This document shows positions 1 through 8,366 of a stretch of DNA of 64,000 nt, piece after piece; position 1 is the stretch's first letter, and the number at the start of each line of letters is the position of its first letter. The DNA lies in NCBI RefSeq assembly GCF_014287475.1, contig NZ_JACOPF010000002.1, positions 372,001 to 436,000 on the forward strand, given 5' to 3'. The notes under the pieces were generated by a model that saw nothing but the letters and a program-made list of their open reading frames with translations, was not told the origin of the DNA and did not search any database. A program made the position numbers and the translations under genes. This DNA comes from Mediterraneibacter hominis (GTDB taxonomy: Bacteria > Bacillota > Clostridia > Lachnospirales > Lachnospiraceae).

Positions 1-569
1 TTTTAGGGACGTTAAGGAAACAAGGTTCTATTTTACAAGGGCATCCGGATATGAAAAAGTGTCCAGGCATTGACATCAGCACCGGTTCTCTGGGACAGGG
101 AATTTCCTGCGCAACGGGCATGGCGCTTGCAGGTAAAAGAGATAAGAAAGACTACAGAGTATTTACCCTGGTAGGAGATGGAGAATGTCAGGAAGGACAG
201 GTGTGGGAAGCGGCTGAGACAGCGGCAAAATATAAGCTGGATAATCTGATTGTATTTGTAGATAATAACCGGCTGCAAAATGACGGAACCTGTGAAGATA
301 TCATGCCGACACAGGATCTAAGAGAAAAGTTTGCGGCGTTTGGATTCGAGGCATACCGCATTAACGGGCATTTAATGGAAGAAATCATAGATGTACTCGA
401 CATGGTGAGAATACATAATAATGGAAAGCCGAAAGCAATTATCTGCAATACAGTGAAAGGAAAAGGTATTTCCTTTATGGAAAATGTTCCGGTATGGCAT
501 GGGCAGGCACCGGATGAACAACAATATAAAAAAGCGATGGAAGATTTGGAAAGGGGTTTTGAAGCATGA
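1..569 (+). CDS. Transketolase, N-terminal (TPP-binding) subunit, 5' end cut by window
   Basis: This is the first half of a split transketolase, the subunit that holds the diphosphate part of thiamine diphosphate. The frame is already open at base 3, upstream of the first ATG at 51, and the residues before it (LRKQGSILQGHPDMKK) are typical of the family, so the true start lies before the window. The TPP motif begins at GDGECQEGQVWEA and ends at VDNNRLQNDG; STGSLGQG is also typical. The stop overlaps the start of the C-terminal subunit by 4 bases (ATGA), so the two are translationally coupled. Split transketolases occur both in the pentose phosphate pathway and in specialised ketose pathways. 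The neighbours here suggest the second, but this is inference. Confidence 0.93.
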   Translation, partial: LGTLRKQGSILQGHPDMKKCPGIDISTGSLGQGISCATGMALAGKRDKKDYRVFTLVGDGECQEGQVWEAAETAAKYKLDNLIVFVDNNRLQNDGTCEDIMPTQDLREKFAAFGFEAYRINGHLMEEIIDVLDMVRIHNNGKPKAIICNTVKGKGISFMENVPVWHGQAPDEQQYKKAMEDLERGFEA

Positions 570-1495
570 ACGGGAAAGCATTAAGAGAGGCATTTGGAGA
601 TGAGATGTTGGAATTGGGAAAAGAAAACCCAGATATTTATATCGTGGATGCAGATGTCGGAAAATCATGTAAAACGCTGGCTTTTGCCTCCGCATATCCG
701 AACCAGCACGTCAACGTCGGGATCGCGGAACAGAATGCCTGCGGAGTGGCGGCAGGACTTGCGACAACGGGAAAGATTCCTTTTATCAGCACCTATGCTG
801 TATTCGGGTCTATGAGGATGTCCGAACAGATACGGCAGGAAATCTGCTATCCGAAGCTGAATGTGAAGATCGCCTGCTCACATGGAGGGCTGACTCCGGC
901 AAATGACGGGGCAAGCCACCAGTCTATCGAGGATATGGGGATTATGCGGACACTTCCAAATATGACCGTAATCATGGGAGCAGATTATTATGCCACGAGA
1001 AATTTAATCAGAAAAGCGGCAGCATATGAAGGGCCGGTGTATCTGCGTTTTACAAGAGACGCGATACCATTTGTATATGATGAAACGATCGAATTGGAGA
1101 TTGGCAAAGCACATCAGATACAAGAGGGGAAGGATATAGCTGTTATTGCAAATGGAGATACAGTCTGCATTGCAAAAGAGGCGGCAGAAATACTGGAGAC
1201 GAAAGGAATACACGTACGGCTTCTGGATATGCACACGATTAAACCGCTGGACAAAGAGGCGGTAGAAAAGTGTGTGAAGGAAATCGGAAAGATTATCACC
1301 GTAGAAGATCACAATATTTTCAATGGTCTGGGCAGTGCGGTGTGTGAGGTGACAGCAGAACTTGGCAGGGGAATCGTCCGCAGAATCGGCGTGCAGGATC
1401 AGTTTGGACAGTCGGCGCCTTATGAAGAGCTGTTGAAAATAAATGGGATTACAACAGAAAATATTATCCGGACAGCAGAAGAGCTCTGCCGGTAG
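566..1495 (+). CDS. Transketolase, C-terminal subunit
   Basis: 309 residues. It supplies the pyrimidine-binding and C-terminal domains of a split transketolase, and acts with the gene just upstream to move two-carbon ketol units between sugar phosphates. The segment NVGIAEQNACGVAAGLA holds the conserved Glu that activates the TPP aminopyrimidine. DAD near residue 28 and the SHGGLTPANDGASHQ segment are family hallmarks. The ATG overlaps the upstream stop, and the next gene follows after 16 bases, so it sits inside an operon. The ketose substrate cannot be read from the sequence. DXS-like enzymes share this fold, but the two-gene split and the motifs favour transketolase. Confidence 0.93.
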   Translation: MNGKALREAFGDEMLELGKENPDIYIVDADVGKSCKTLAFASAYPNQHVNVGIAEQNACGVAAGLATTGKIPFISTYAVFGSMRMSEQIRQEICYPKLNVKIACSHGGLTPANDGASHQSIEDMGIMRTLPNMTVIMGADYYATRNLIRKAAAYEGPVYLRFTRDAIPFVYDETIELEIGKAHQIQEGKDIAVIANGDTVCIAKEAAEILETKGIHVRLLDMHTIKPLDKEAVEKCVKEIGKIITVEDHNIFNGLGSAVCEVTAELGRGIVRRIGVQDQFGQSAPYEELLKINGITTENIIRTAEELCR

Positions 1496-1511
1496 AAAGG
1501 AGGAAAATACA

Positions 1512-2423
1512 GTGAAGATAGGGTTTGTAGGACTAGGAAACATGGGGTATAATATGGTTCACAACCTGTTGAAAAACGGCTTTGAAGTATATACATATGA
1601 TGTGTTTGAGGAAGCCGTAAAACGGACGGAAAAAATTGGAGCATATGGAGTAAAAACACTAAAAGAACTGGGAAACACCGCGGATGTTGTTTTTGTTATG
1701 GTTATGAACTTTAAACAGGTACATAGCGTCGTGTTTGGGGAGAATGGAAACGGGGAAGGACTGGCAGATTCTATGGCGCCAGGGAAGATACTGGTTGTGT
1801 CCAGCACTGTGTCGCCGGAACAGACAAGAGAAGTTGCAGAAGAGGTGGAAAAGCGTGGAATCGCGTATATGGACTGTCCTGTCAGCGGCGGGAAAACTGG
1901 GGCGATAGACGGAAGGCTGATTATGATGGCCGCTGGAAAAAAAGAAATTTTTCTGAAAATACAAAAAGTTTTGGAAGCAATGGGAAGGAACAATACTTAC
2001 CATGTCAGTGAAAAAATCGGCAATGGGCAGGTTATGAAAAGCATCAACCAGGTGATGATAGCGACGGGGATGGCAATTGTATCAGAGGCGGTCACAATGG
2101 CAGTAAAATCAGGGCTAAAACCAGAGCAGATATACGAGGTGATCTCGAAATGTACGGGATGCAATGATGTATTTAGAGATAAGCTGCCGTTGATTATGAA
2201 AAGAGACTTTACCCCTAGGGGGCCGGTGGATATTTTTATCAAAGACTTATCGATTGCTTTGGATATAGGCAAAGAAGTAAAAAGCCCAATGTTTGTGAGC
2301 GCTCTTGTAAAACAAATTTTTACTTGGAGCAGCGCGTGCGGATACGGGCAGGACGATCTGGGCGCTCTGATAAGAAGCTATGAGGACTGCGCGAAGATTG
2401 AAATAAAGGGAGAAGAAATCTGA
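1512..2423 (+). CDS. NAD(P)-dependent beta-hydroxyacid dehydrogenase (3-hydroxyisobutyrate dehydrogenase / tartronate semialdehyde reductase family)
   Basis: About 303 residues. The open frame reaches back to 1443, but the GTG at 1512 is the better start: AAGGAGG lies just before it, and the protein then begins VKIGFVGLGNMG, the N-terminal Rossmann glycine motif. The substrate-binding signature DCPVSGGKTGA and the catalytic lysine region GNGQVMKSINQ are both present, so the enzyme should be active. Family members reduce or oxidise short beta-hydroxyacids such as tartronate semialdehyde or 3-hydroxyisobutyrate. With a KdgT-like permease and a hydroxypyruvate-reductase-like enzyme in the same operon, a role in sugar-acid breakdown is likely; the exact substrate is unknown. 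Confidence 0.88.
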   Translation: MKIGFVGLGNMGYNMVHNLLKNGFEVYTYDVFEEAVKRTEKIGAYGVKTLKELGNTADVVFVMVMNFKQVHSVVFGENGNGEGLADSMAPGKILVVSSTVSPEQTREVAEEVEKRGIAYMDCPVSGGKTGAIDGRLIMMAAGKKEIFLKIQKVLEAMGRNNTYHVSEKIGNGQVMKSINQVMIATGMAIVSEAVTMAVKSGLKPEQIYEVISKCTGCNDVFRDKLPLIMKRDFTPRGPVDIFIKDLSIALDIGKEVKSPMFVSALVKQIFTWSSACGYGQDDLGALIRSYEDCAKIEIKGEEI

Positions 2424-2473
2424 AATAGAGAAAAAATAACAATAATATAGGAAAAGATAGGAGGCGCTTTAGT

Positions 2474-3445
2474 TTGAAATTGATAAAATTAATGAATAAA
2501 ATACCTGGCGGTATCATGGTAATTCCTTTGCTGGCAGGCGTGATAATCAATACGTTTATTCCGGACGCATTGCAGATCGGCGGAGCTACAACAGGACTTT
2601 TAAAAGATGGAACAAATTGTCTCATGGGACTCTTTTTGATTTGCTGCGGGGCGTCTATCAGCTTTAAACAGGTTGGCGCGCCACTGTATAAAGGCGCCCT
2701 TCTGACAATATTAAAGTTTGTGATCGGAGTAGCGATAGGCTGGGGTGTACAAATGGTATTTGGACCGGAAGGTTTCCTTGGACTGACACCGGTTGTTTTG
2801 ATAGCGGTGTTGACAAATTCTTCAGGTTCAATCTATGCGACACTGGCGGCGAGATTTGGAGATTCTACAGACGTAGGCGCGGTCTCTGTTTTGTCGGTGA
2901 ATGACGGGCCATTTCTTACGATGGTGGCATTAGGAGCCACAGGAATGTCAGATATTCCGTTTCTGACTTTACTGGCAACCATATTGCCTATCATCATTGG
3001 AGTTGTATGGGGAAATCTGGATAAAGATTTTAAAGAAATGGCGGAAAAGGCGCTTCCATTTATTATTATTTTCTTCTCTTTTGTACTCGGAGCCGGAATG
3101 AGCTTCATCACTGTAATAGAAGCAGGTGTCGCAGGAATTTTACTTGGAATTCTGGTACTGTTTTTCTCTGGTTTCCTTGTAAATCTGATTTATTGTCTAA
3201 TATTGAGAAAACGGACGGCAGTAGGAGCCGCTGCTGGAACGGCAGCAGGAAATTCGGTGGCAACACCGGCGGCGATTGCGGCAGCAGATCCGAGTTTTGC
3301 CCCGTATGCAAATGCTGCGACAGCACAGTGTTCGGCGGCATGTGTGGTAACCGCTATTTTGTGTCCGGTTATGGTGGCATTTCTGGATAAAAGGATTAAG
3401 AAAAAAATGGAAAAAGAAGTGAAAACAAAAATAGAAGAAAAATAA
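2474..3445 (+). CDS. kdgT: 2-keto-3-deoxygluconate permease family transporter (KdgT-like)
   Basis: 323 residues, almost entirely hydrophobic, with about ten membrane segments, as expected for the KdgT family of proton-coupled 2-keto-3-deoxygluconate importers. The N-terminus (MNKIPGGIMVIPLLAG) and the NSSGSIYATLAARFGD and NSVATPAAIAAADP segments match the family. The start is TTG at 2474, with AGGAGGCG about 8 bases upstream. It lies between the hydroxyacid dehydrogenase and the amidohydrolase in one plus-strand operon. The family assignment is firm; whether it carries KDG itself or a related keto-sugar acid is open, because the operon has no visible KDG kinase or KDPG aldolase. Confidence 0.85.
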   Translation: MKLIKLMNKIPGGIMVIPLLAGVIINTFIPDALQIGGATTGLLKDGTNCLMGLFLICCGASISFKQVGAPLYKGALLTILKFVIGVAIGWGVQMVFGPEGFLGLTPVVLIAVLTNSSGSIYATLAARFGDSTDVGAVSVLSVNDGPFLTMVALGATGMSDIPFLTLLATILPIIIGVVWGNLDKDFKEMAEKALPFIIIFFSFVLGAGMSFITVIEAGVAGILLGILVLFFSGFLVNLIYCLILRKRTAVGAAAGTAAGNSVATPAAIAAADPSFAPYANAATAQCSAACVVTAILCPVMVAFLDKRIKKKMEKEVKTKIEEK

Positions 3446-3474
3446 ACCAGAGATTTTAGAGAGGAGTCAGGAAG

Positions 3475-4713
3475 ATGCAAAGATTAATATTAAAAAATGT
3501 AAATCTTTTCGATGGCGAAAATGATAAATTAGAGGAAAAAAAGACACTTGTAATAGAAAATGGAGTGATTGCGGATATTTTGTCAAAGGACAGCGAACAG
3601 GCAGAAAATGGAAAAGTGATCGATTTGTCGGGTTATACCTTGACGCCAGGATTTATAGACTGTCATATGCATATGCTCCTGGAGGAGGTTACAGATAAAG
3701 AGGAGTCTCTGGCTACGACATCACCCGGAGGAGAGAGACTGGATACAGCGCAGGCAGCCGTTGCTTATTTAGGCGCGTATAATTGCCGTAGAATGTTGGA
3801 TGCAGGTTTCACTACAGTGATTGACGGAGGAGGAAACAACTTTATCGAGTGTGCATTGAAAGAAGCAATTCATAAAGGATACATAGAAGGGCCGGATCTA
3901 TTTATTGCAGGCAAACAACTCACGACAAATAAGGCACATTTCGTTGGATTTTCTATGGAGCCATACGGCCCTTATGGGATGCGCAAGGCGGTAAGGGATT
4001 TGATGTATCACAGTGTAGATCATATTAAGCTTCAGTTAAGCCCTCCGATCCGTATGATTGGAAGAAACTCCCAGGCCTGTGATTTTACACCGGAAGAAAT
4101 CGAGGCAGCTATTGACGAAGCACATAACTATGCAACACCAGTACATGCGCATTTAAGAGGCGCCGAGGCGATCAAGCGTTTCCTGCGGGCAGACGGAGAC
4201 CTTGTGGTACATGGAACGGGGATCGATGAAGAAGGGATTGAGCTGATGTTGAAAAAAGACCGGTATATGCTTGCTACGCTTTTGTCACCGACACCGACTC
4301 CGTCTAAAGAACTGGCAGCGGCAAAAAGCCAAGGGGTTTTAGACCTTCTGGCAAAGACAGCAGAGCGCCATTGGGCAAGTGTGAAAAAAGCATATGAAGC
4401 GGGCGTAAAAATTGCATTTTCTACCGACGCAGGGACACTCGGAATCAAAGTAGGTACGAATGCACTCGAATTTATGAATCTGAAAAAGATCGGAATGAGT
4501 AATGCAGAAGCTTTAAAAGCAGCGACCTCTGTAGCGGCGTCCGCGATCGGGCAGGAGGATAAAATCGGATATATCAAAAAAGGGTATCGGGCGAATTTTG
4601 CGGTTCTTTCCGGAAATCCACTGGAAGATCTGCAAGCCACACAGAACGTTGTTATGACAATAAAAGACGGCAAAATATTAAAAGACAGCAGAGAAGAGCA
4701 GGTGAGTTTATGA
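3475..4713 (+). CDS. Metal-dependent amidohydrolase (imidazolonepropionase-like superfamily)
   Basis: 412 residues. A short N-terminal beta-sandwich (KNVNLFDGENDKL) leads into a TIM barrel with the metal motif HMH in DCHMHM, a candidate bridging Lys in DHIKLQLSP, further ligands in VHAHLRGAEA and VVHGTG, and the catalytic Asp in STDAGT. The C-terminal strand returns as ANFAVLSGNPLEDL. This is the cytosolic amidohydrolase group close to imidazolonepropionase and prolidase, which cleaves C-N bonds or lactone-like rings. The operon makes a sugar-derived cyclic or amide substrate plausible, but nothing in the sequence fixes it. The stop overlaps the next ATG by 4 bases. Confidence 0.85.
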   Translation: MQRLILKNVNLFDGENDKLEEKKTLVIENGVIADILSKDSEQAENGKVIDLSGYTLTPGFIDCHMHMLLEEVTDKEESLATTSPGGERLDTAQAAVAYLGAYNCRRMLDAGFTTVIDGGGNNFIECALKEAIHKGYIEGPDLFIAGKQLTTNKAHFVGFSMEPYGPYGMRKAVRDLMYHSVDHIKLQLSPPIRMIGRNSQACDFTPEEIEAAIDEAHNYATPVHAHLRGAEAIKRFLRADGDLVVHGTGIDEEGIELMLKKDRYMLATLLSPTPTPSKELAAAKSQGVLDLLAKTAERHWASVKKAYEAGVKIAFSTDAGTLGIKVGTNALEFMNLKKIGMSNAEALKAATSVAASAIGQEDKIGYIKKGYRANFAVLSGNPLEDLQATQNVVMTIKDGKILKDSREEQVSL

Positions 4714-5675
4714 AAATCGTAGTATTGGACGGATATACATTAAACCCGGGAGACTTAAGCTGGGAAGCACTGGAAGAAATCGGGGAATGTACGGTATATG
4801 ACCGCACATCCCTGACAGATACAGAAGAGATAAGAAGCAGAATCAAAGATGCAGAAATTGTTTTTACGAATAAGACGCCATTGTCTGCTGAAGTATTGAA
4901 GGGCTGCCAGAAACTTCGTTATATTGGCGTTCTGGCTACAGGATACAATGTAGTGGATATACAGGCAGCAAAGGAACAGGGGATTGTGGTGACAAATATT
5001 CCGACCTATGGGACAGCGGCGGTGGGACAGTTTGCCATAGCGCTTCTTCTGGAGCTCTGTCATCATATCGGTCACCATAACAAGGCAGTACAGGAAGGCG
5101 CATGGACGCGAAATCCAGACTGGTGCTTCTGGGATTATCCGTTAATTGAATTGGAAGGAAAGACAATGGGAATCATAGGATACGGCAGAATTGGACAGGC
5201 AACAGGGAGAATTGCGCAGGCGCTGGGAATGAAAGTGCTCGCGTTCGATAAGCTTCAGACTGTGAAAGAAACGGAGCAGTTTCAATATGTAGATCTAAAT
5301 ACCTTATTTGCGTCATCTGATGTAATTGCGCTCCACTGTCCTTTATTTCCCGATACAGAGGGCATTATTAATAAAGAAAACATCGCAAAAATGAAGGACG
5401 GAGTGATTATTTTGAATAACTCCAGAGGGCCTCTTATCGTAGAGGAGGATTTGAGAGATGCATTGATAAGCGGTAAAGTTGCCGGGGCAGGATTAGACGT
5501 GGTATCTTCTGAACCGATCAGAGCAGATCATCCGCTTTTGGGACTGGATAACTGTATTATCACCCCTCATATATCCTGGGCGCCTAAGGAGTCAAGGGAG
5601 AGACTTATGCAGACCGCAGTAGAGAATGCAAAAGCATATTTAAAAGGGAAACCGATCAATATAGTAGGAGCCTGA
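4710..5675 (+). CDS. D-2-hydroxyacid dehydrogenase (glycerate dehydrogenase / hydroxypyruvate reductase type)
   Basis: 321 residues. The NAD-binding motif GYGRIGQATGRIAQALG and the catalytic triad are visible: Arg in NNSRGPLI, Glu in VSSEP, His in ITPHISWAP. The nearest families reduce hydroxypyruvate or glyoxylate. It is the last gene of the transketolase operon, translationally coupled to the amidohydrolase through ATGA. Hydroxypyruvate is also a transketolase donor, so the pairing of this enzyme with a split transketolase may be functional; that is inference. A strong hairpin terminator follows within about 45 bases. Confidence 0.9.
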   Translation: MKIVVLDGYTLNPGDLSWEALEEIGECTVYDRTSLTDTEEIRSRIKDAEIVFTNKTPLSAEVLKGCQKLRYIGVLATGYNVVDIQAAKEQGIVVTNIPTYGTAAVGQFAIALLLELCHHIGHHNKAVQEGAWTRNPDWCFWDYPLIELEGKTMGIIGYGRIGQATGRIAQALGMKVLAFDKLQTVKETEQFQYVDLNTLFASSDVIALHCPLFPDTEGIINKENIAKMKDGVIILNNSRGPLIVEEDLRDALISGKVAGAGLDVVSSEPIRADHPLLGLDNCIITPHISWAPKESRERLMQTAVENAKAYLKGKPINIVGA

Positions 5676-5716
5676 ATAGTATGCAAAGAGTTGGAAAGCT
5701 GCGGCACTAACTGAAA

Positions 5717-5765
5717 AGAGCCTGCCAAATGGAATGAAATCAATTTGGCAGGCTTTATCTGTTTT
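5717..5765. terminator. Bidirectional rho-independent terminator
   Basis: A 12-bp perfect stem (AGCCTGCCAAAT at 5719-5730 pairing with 5743-5754) has T-rich flanks on both strands (CTTTATCTGTTTT on plus, CTCTTTTCAG on minus). It lies between the convergent hydroxyacid dehydrogenase and plsC-like genes and can stop both transcripts. Confidence 0.88.
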
Positions 5766-6498
5766 ACACCATTTCTGCGTTTCTTTTTATTGTTTCTTGA
5801 ATTACATTCTGTACATAGTCCCCGATATGCCGCTTTGTCTCTTTATCCAGTTCGTTTGGATATATGGGCTTTCCGTATTCAATGACGACATGGACTTTTC
5901 TGATTTTGGGAAATTGATTTTCAAATATAGCAGCAGTGTTGTTCATAGAAATCGGTATAATAGCACATCCTGTCTTGGCGGCGATTTTAAAGGCGCCGTC
6001 TTTAAAAGGAAGCATGCTTAATTCTTCCCCTTTATTTCTTGTACCCTCCGGAAAGATACAGATAGAAATTCCTTTTTTAATATAGTCGATTGCAGTCAGT
6101 ATAGTTTTCAGCCCTTCCTTTGGATTTTCCCTGTCCAGAAACAGACAGTATACAAAACGCATCCAGGTAGAGAGCAGAGGAATGTGCTCCATCTCTTTTT
6201 TAGCCACATATCCGGTGAGGCGCCTGCAGCGGCTGTATGTCAACAGAATGTCGAAGAAGCTCCTGTGGTTGCCGACAAAGAGTACCGGCTCATCGGGAAT
6301 ATTTTCTTCTCCGATAATGGTGGTCTTAACAGAAGTCATCCTAAGGATAACTTTAAAACCAAATTGTACGATACGCAGGGAACTATAATCTCTCTTTTCG
6401 CGACTGAACTTTCCAATGATCCATTCTGCCAGGAATACCGGAATAGATAAAATAAGATACAGCACGAGAAAAATAACAATACATATAAAACGAAACAT
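5764..6498 (-). CDS. plsC: 1-acyl-sn-glycerol-3-phosphate acyltransferase (PlsC family)
   Basis: 244 residues. A single N-terminal membrane segment (about residues 3-25) precedes the acyltransferase domain. The catalytic HX4D motif is NHRSFFD, and the glycerol-3-phosphate binding motif appears as FPEGTRNKG. The enzyme puts the second acyl chain on lysophosphatidate at the inner face of the membrane. It is a lone minus-strand gene; AGAGGA lies a few bases upstream of the ATG. Several PlsC paralogues are usual in Clostridia, so acyl specificity or a side role in lipid remodelling cannot be judged. Confidence 0.92.
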   Translation of the reverse strand: MFRFICIVIFLVLYLILSIPVFLAEWIIGKFSREKRDYSSLRIVQFGFKVILRMTSVKTTIIGEENIPDEPVLFVGNHRSFFDILLTYSRCRRLTGYVAKKEMEHIPLLSTWMRFVYCLFLDRENPKEGLKTILTAIDYIKKGISICIFPEGTRNKGEELSMLPFKDGAFKIAAKTGCAIIPISMNNTAAIFENQFPKIRKVHVVIEYGKPIYPNELDKETKRHIGDYVQNVIQETIKRNAEMV

Positions 6499-6651
6499 TC
6501 GGTGAATCCTCTTTTCTTTAGAAATGTCGTATGCAAAACAATAGTAACGTAAATACAGCCGTATTTCAAGCGTAATTTACGCTGAAAAGCTGAATAAATA
6601 CGGATGGATATGAAAGCTTGCTATTTAGAAAATGAATTTGTTATCTGGATT

Positions 6652-6669
6652 ATAATAAAATTTTATTAT
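6652..6669. promoter_or_regulatory. 18-bp perfect palindrome upstream of the FAD reductase gene
   Basis: The 9-base arm ATAATAAAA is followed directly by its exact reverse complement. It lies about 20 bases upstream of a candidate -35 box, so it could be an operator, although the surrounding DNA is very AT-rich. Confidence 0.4.
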
Positions 6670-6690
6670 GATAAAATAAATTAATATAAT

Positions 6691-6718
6691 TTTACATTAT
6701 GATATATGAGGGTATAAT
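6691..6718 (+). promoter_or_regulatory. Candidate sigma-A promoter for the FAD reductase
   Basis: TTTACA at 6691-6696 and a perfect TATAAT at 6713-6718 are separated by 16 bases. The coding start is about 50-60 bases downstream. Confidence 0.55.
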
Positions 6719-6777
6719 GAAAATCAGAAAGATAAAAAATATGGAAGAGCAGGAAAAAAACGGAAAGGATGAGGATG

Positions 6778-7677
6778 ATGTACGATATTATTATAATAGG
6801 AGCAGGGCCGGCAGGTATCAGCGCAGGTATTTACGCAGTGAGCCGCGGCAAAAGGACGCTGATTTTGGAAAAGGAAGCAGTAGGCGGAATCATCGGAAAG
6901 GTATCGGCAGTTACACATTATGCTGCCTTGCTTCCCGAAGAGACAGGAATTACTTTTGCAAAGCGTATGGAAAAACAGGCGTTAGATGCGGGGGTAGAGA
7001 TTCTCTATGAAAATGTAACAAAGGTACAACTTAAGGGGGCAGTAAAGAAAATTTATACAGAAAAGGGAAACTACGAAACGGCGAAGGTAATTCTTGCAAA
7101 CGGCAGTACGCCGCGGAAACTCAATATTCCGGGAGAAGCAGATCTGGCAGGTAAAGGAATCGGTATGAATGCTGCGAAATGTGGAAAAAATTATGCCGGA
7201 AAAAATATATATGTTGTAGGAGGCGCGGACGGCGCTGTAAAAGAGGCTCTATACCTGGCACAGTTTGCAAAGAATCTGACGATTTTTCATTTTGAGGATT
7301 CACTTGGATGTATTCCGGAATTTTTAAACAGAGTAAAAGAAACGCCGAATATTTGTGTGCGCACAGGGTATCGGTTAAAAGCAGTGTATGGCGCGAGTCA
7401 TGTAGAAAAGCTGGAAATAGAGCGCGGGAAAGACGGGAAAACGGAAATGATAGAAGATGACGGATGCGGAATCTTTATCTATGCCGGAGCGACACCGAAT
7501 ACAGAATTGTATAACGGACTTGAATTGATAGACGGATACATTGTGACAGATGAAAAAATGCGTACAAATCTGCCGGGCGTATATGCTGCCGGAGATATAC
7601 GTGTAAAACAAGTGCGTCAGGCTGCGACGGCTGTTGCAGACGGTGCGGTTGCGGCAATCAATGCTGCGATGGAATAG
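6778..7677 (+). CDS. FAD/NAD(P)-dependent pyridine nucleotide-disulfide oxidoreductase, thioredoxin-reductase-like, without a CxxC pair
   Basis: About 299 residues. In-frame ATGs lie at 6769, 6775 and 6778. GGAAAGG touches the first, so 6778 has the best spacing. The FAD motif (DIIIIGAGPAGISAGIYA), the NAD(P) motif (VVGGADGAVKEALYLA) and the closing FAD motif (GVYAAGDIR) give the short two-domain thioredoxin-reductase architecture. Where that enzyme has CxxC, this protein reads NAAKCGKN, with only the second cysteine kept, so classical dithiol transfer to thioredoxin looks unlikely. Related ferredoxin or flavodoxin reductases and other FAD reductases also lack the pair. The gene stands alone between its own promoter and terminator. 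Confidence 0.82.
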   Translation: MYDIIIIGAGPAGISAGIYAVSRGKRTLILEKEAVGGIIGKVSAVTHYAALLPEETGITFAKRMEKQALDAGVEILYENVTKVQLKGAVKKIYTEKGNYETAKVILANGSTPRKLNIPGEADLAGKGIGMNAAKCGKNYAGKNIYVVGGADGAVKEALYLAQFAKNLTIFHFEDSLGCIPEFLNRVKETPNICVRTGYRLKAVYGASHVEKLEIERGKDGKTEMIEDDGCGIFIYAGATPNTELYNGLELIDGYIVTDEKMRTNLPGVYAAGDIRVKQVRQAATAVADGAVAAINAAME

Positions 7678-7684
7678 GTAAACG

Positions 7685-7717
7685 ACCGTATTATGTAAAG
7701 ACATAGTACGGTTTTTT
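7685..7717 (+). terminator. Rho-independent terminator of the FAD reductase gene
   Basis: A 12-bp stem with one mismatch (ACCGTATTATGT, loop AAAG, ACATAGTACGGT) is followed by TTTTT, 8 bases after the stop codon. Confidence 0.88.
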
Positions 7718-7718
7718 A

Positions 7719-7797
7719 TTGTGTAGGAAACTTTGTTTCCTACACAATAAAACCCTCTGGGGGATGCACACTGCGCGCAAGTGGAAAATGGCTGCTG
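7719..7797 (+). repeat. Dispersed structured repeat, copy A
   Basis: The copy begins with a 13-bp perfect hairpin (TTGTGTAGGAAAC, loop TTT, complement ending at 7747), then AATAAAACCCTC, a variable G-rich patch, and the block ACTGCGCGCAAGTGGAAAATGG. A second copy lies at 37483-37562. Both follow directly on a transcription terminator. The minus strand encodes a meaningless cysteine-rich peptide (FSTCAQCAS) in both copies, so I do not treat it as coding. Confidence 0.8.
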
Positions 7798-7818
7798 ACA
7801 CGGCCGCGCTTCGGCGCG

Positions 7819-7845
7819 AGAATGTGCAAAGCACATTCTTTTTTT
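7819..7845 (+). terminator. Hairpin terminator at the end of repeat copy A
   Basis: A 9-bp perfect stem (AGAATGTGC, loop AAA, GCACATTCT) runs into TTTTTTT. Just upstream is a CGCGC-TTCG-GCGCG hairpin with a UUCG tetraloop. The rest of 7846-8147 is AT-rich with no open frame I can support; it probably holds the promoter of the next module, but no convincing -35/-10 pair stands out. Confidence 0.75.
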
Positions 7846-8147
7846 AATGGTGTATATTATATTTCTGAACTATATCAGAGAGTGTGAGGATTAGAACAGA
7901 GAAGAAGAAAAGAGAGGATGTGCAATAAATTATGGACCTGTGATATACTATTTCTATCAAGCTTAAAGCTTTTTCTGGAGGGCTTATACTAACAATGGAG
8001 AAAAAATGACGGCGGAACAGGAATAATATAGAAAAAGACAGATAAAAAGAAGAAATAAAAAATAGTTGTGACTTGCGCTGTGGTCAATCGAATGTCTGGA
8101 TATTTATGAAAGAAAATGTTTATTATGGAAAGAGAGGAGATGTTTAA

Positions 8148-8366
8148 ATGAGTGAACAGAAGAAAAAGATTAATTTTACAGTTGCCTGTGTAAATGAATT
8201 TGCTCAAAAGTATAACTTAGGTGTTCAAGAGGCGTTTCGCTATCTCTTTCAATTTAAAGGCATTGCATTTATCAAAGAAAATTATGATATTGAACATACG
8301 TTAGATTTTGAAACAGTACTAGAAGATTTAGGAACTCTGTGTCGAAAAAATGGAGGTATGCTATGA
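8148..8366 (+). CDS. DUF3791-family small protein, candidate antitoxin-like partner
   Basis: 72 residues. The pattern FTVACVNEFAQKYNLGVQEAFRYLFQFKGIAF followed by ENYDIEHTLDF fits my memory of DUF3791, a small helical family usually encoded beside DUF3990 proteins in Firmicutes. AGAGGAGA lies before the ATG. The stop overlaps the start of the DUF3990 gene (ATGA at 8363-8366), so the two are translationally coupled, as in many toxin-antitoxin pairs. The region is AT-richer than its neighbours, which suggests acquisition by transfer. The antitoxin role is inference from gene order. Confidence 0.65.
   Translation: MSEQKKKINFTVACVNEFAQKYNLGVQEAFRYLFQFKGIAFIKENYDIEHTLDFETVLEDLGTLCRKNGGML

Noticed and set aside
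6699..7010. 103-codon frame ahead of the FAD reductase
   Set aside because: It overlaps the start of the reductase in another frame and turns into low-quality sequence; the candidate promoter lies across its first codons.
7375..7836. Minus-strand open frame that ends in a cysteine-rich peptide (FSTCAQCASP)
   Set aside because: Its C-rich part comes from the dispersed repeat and recurs out of context at 37504-37701; the rest is antisense to the FAD reductase. No ribosome site.
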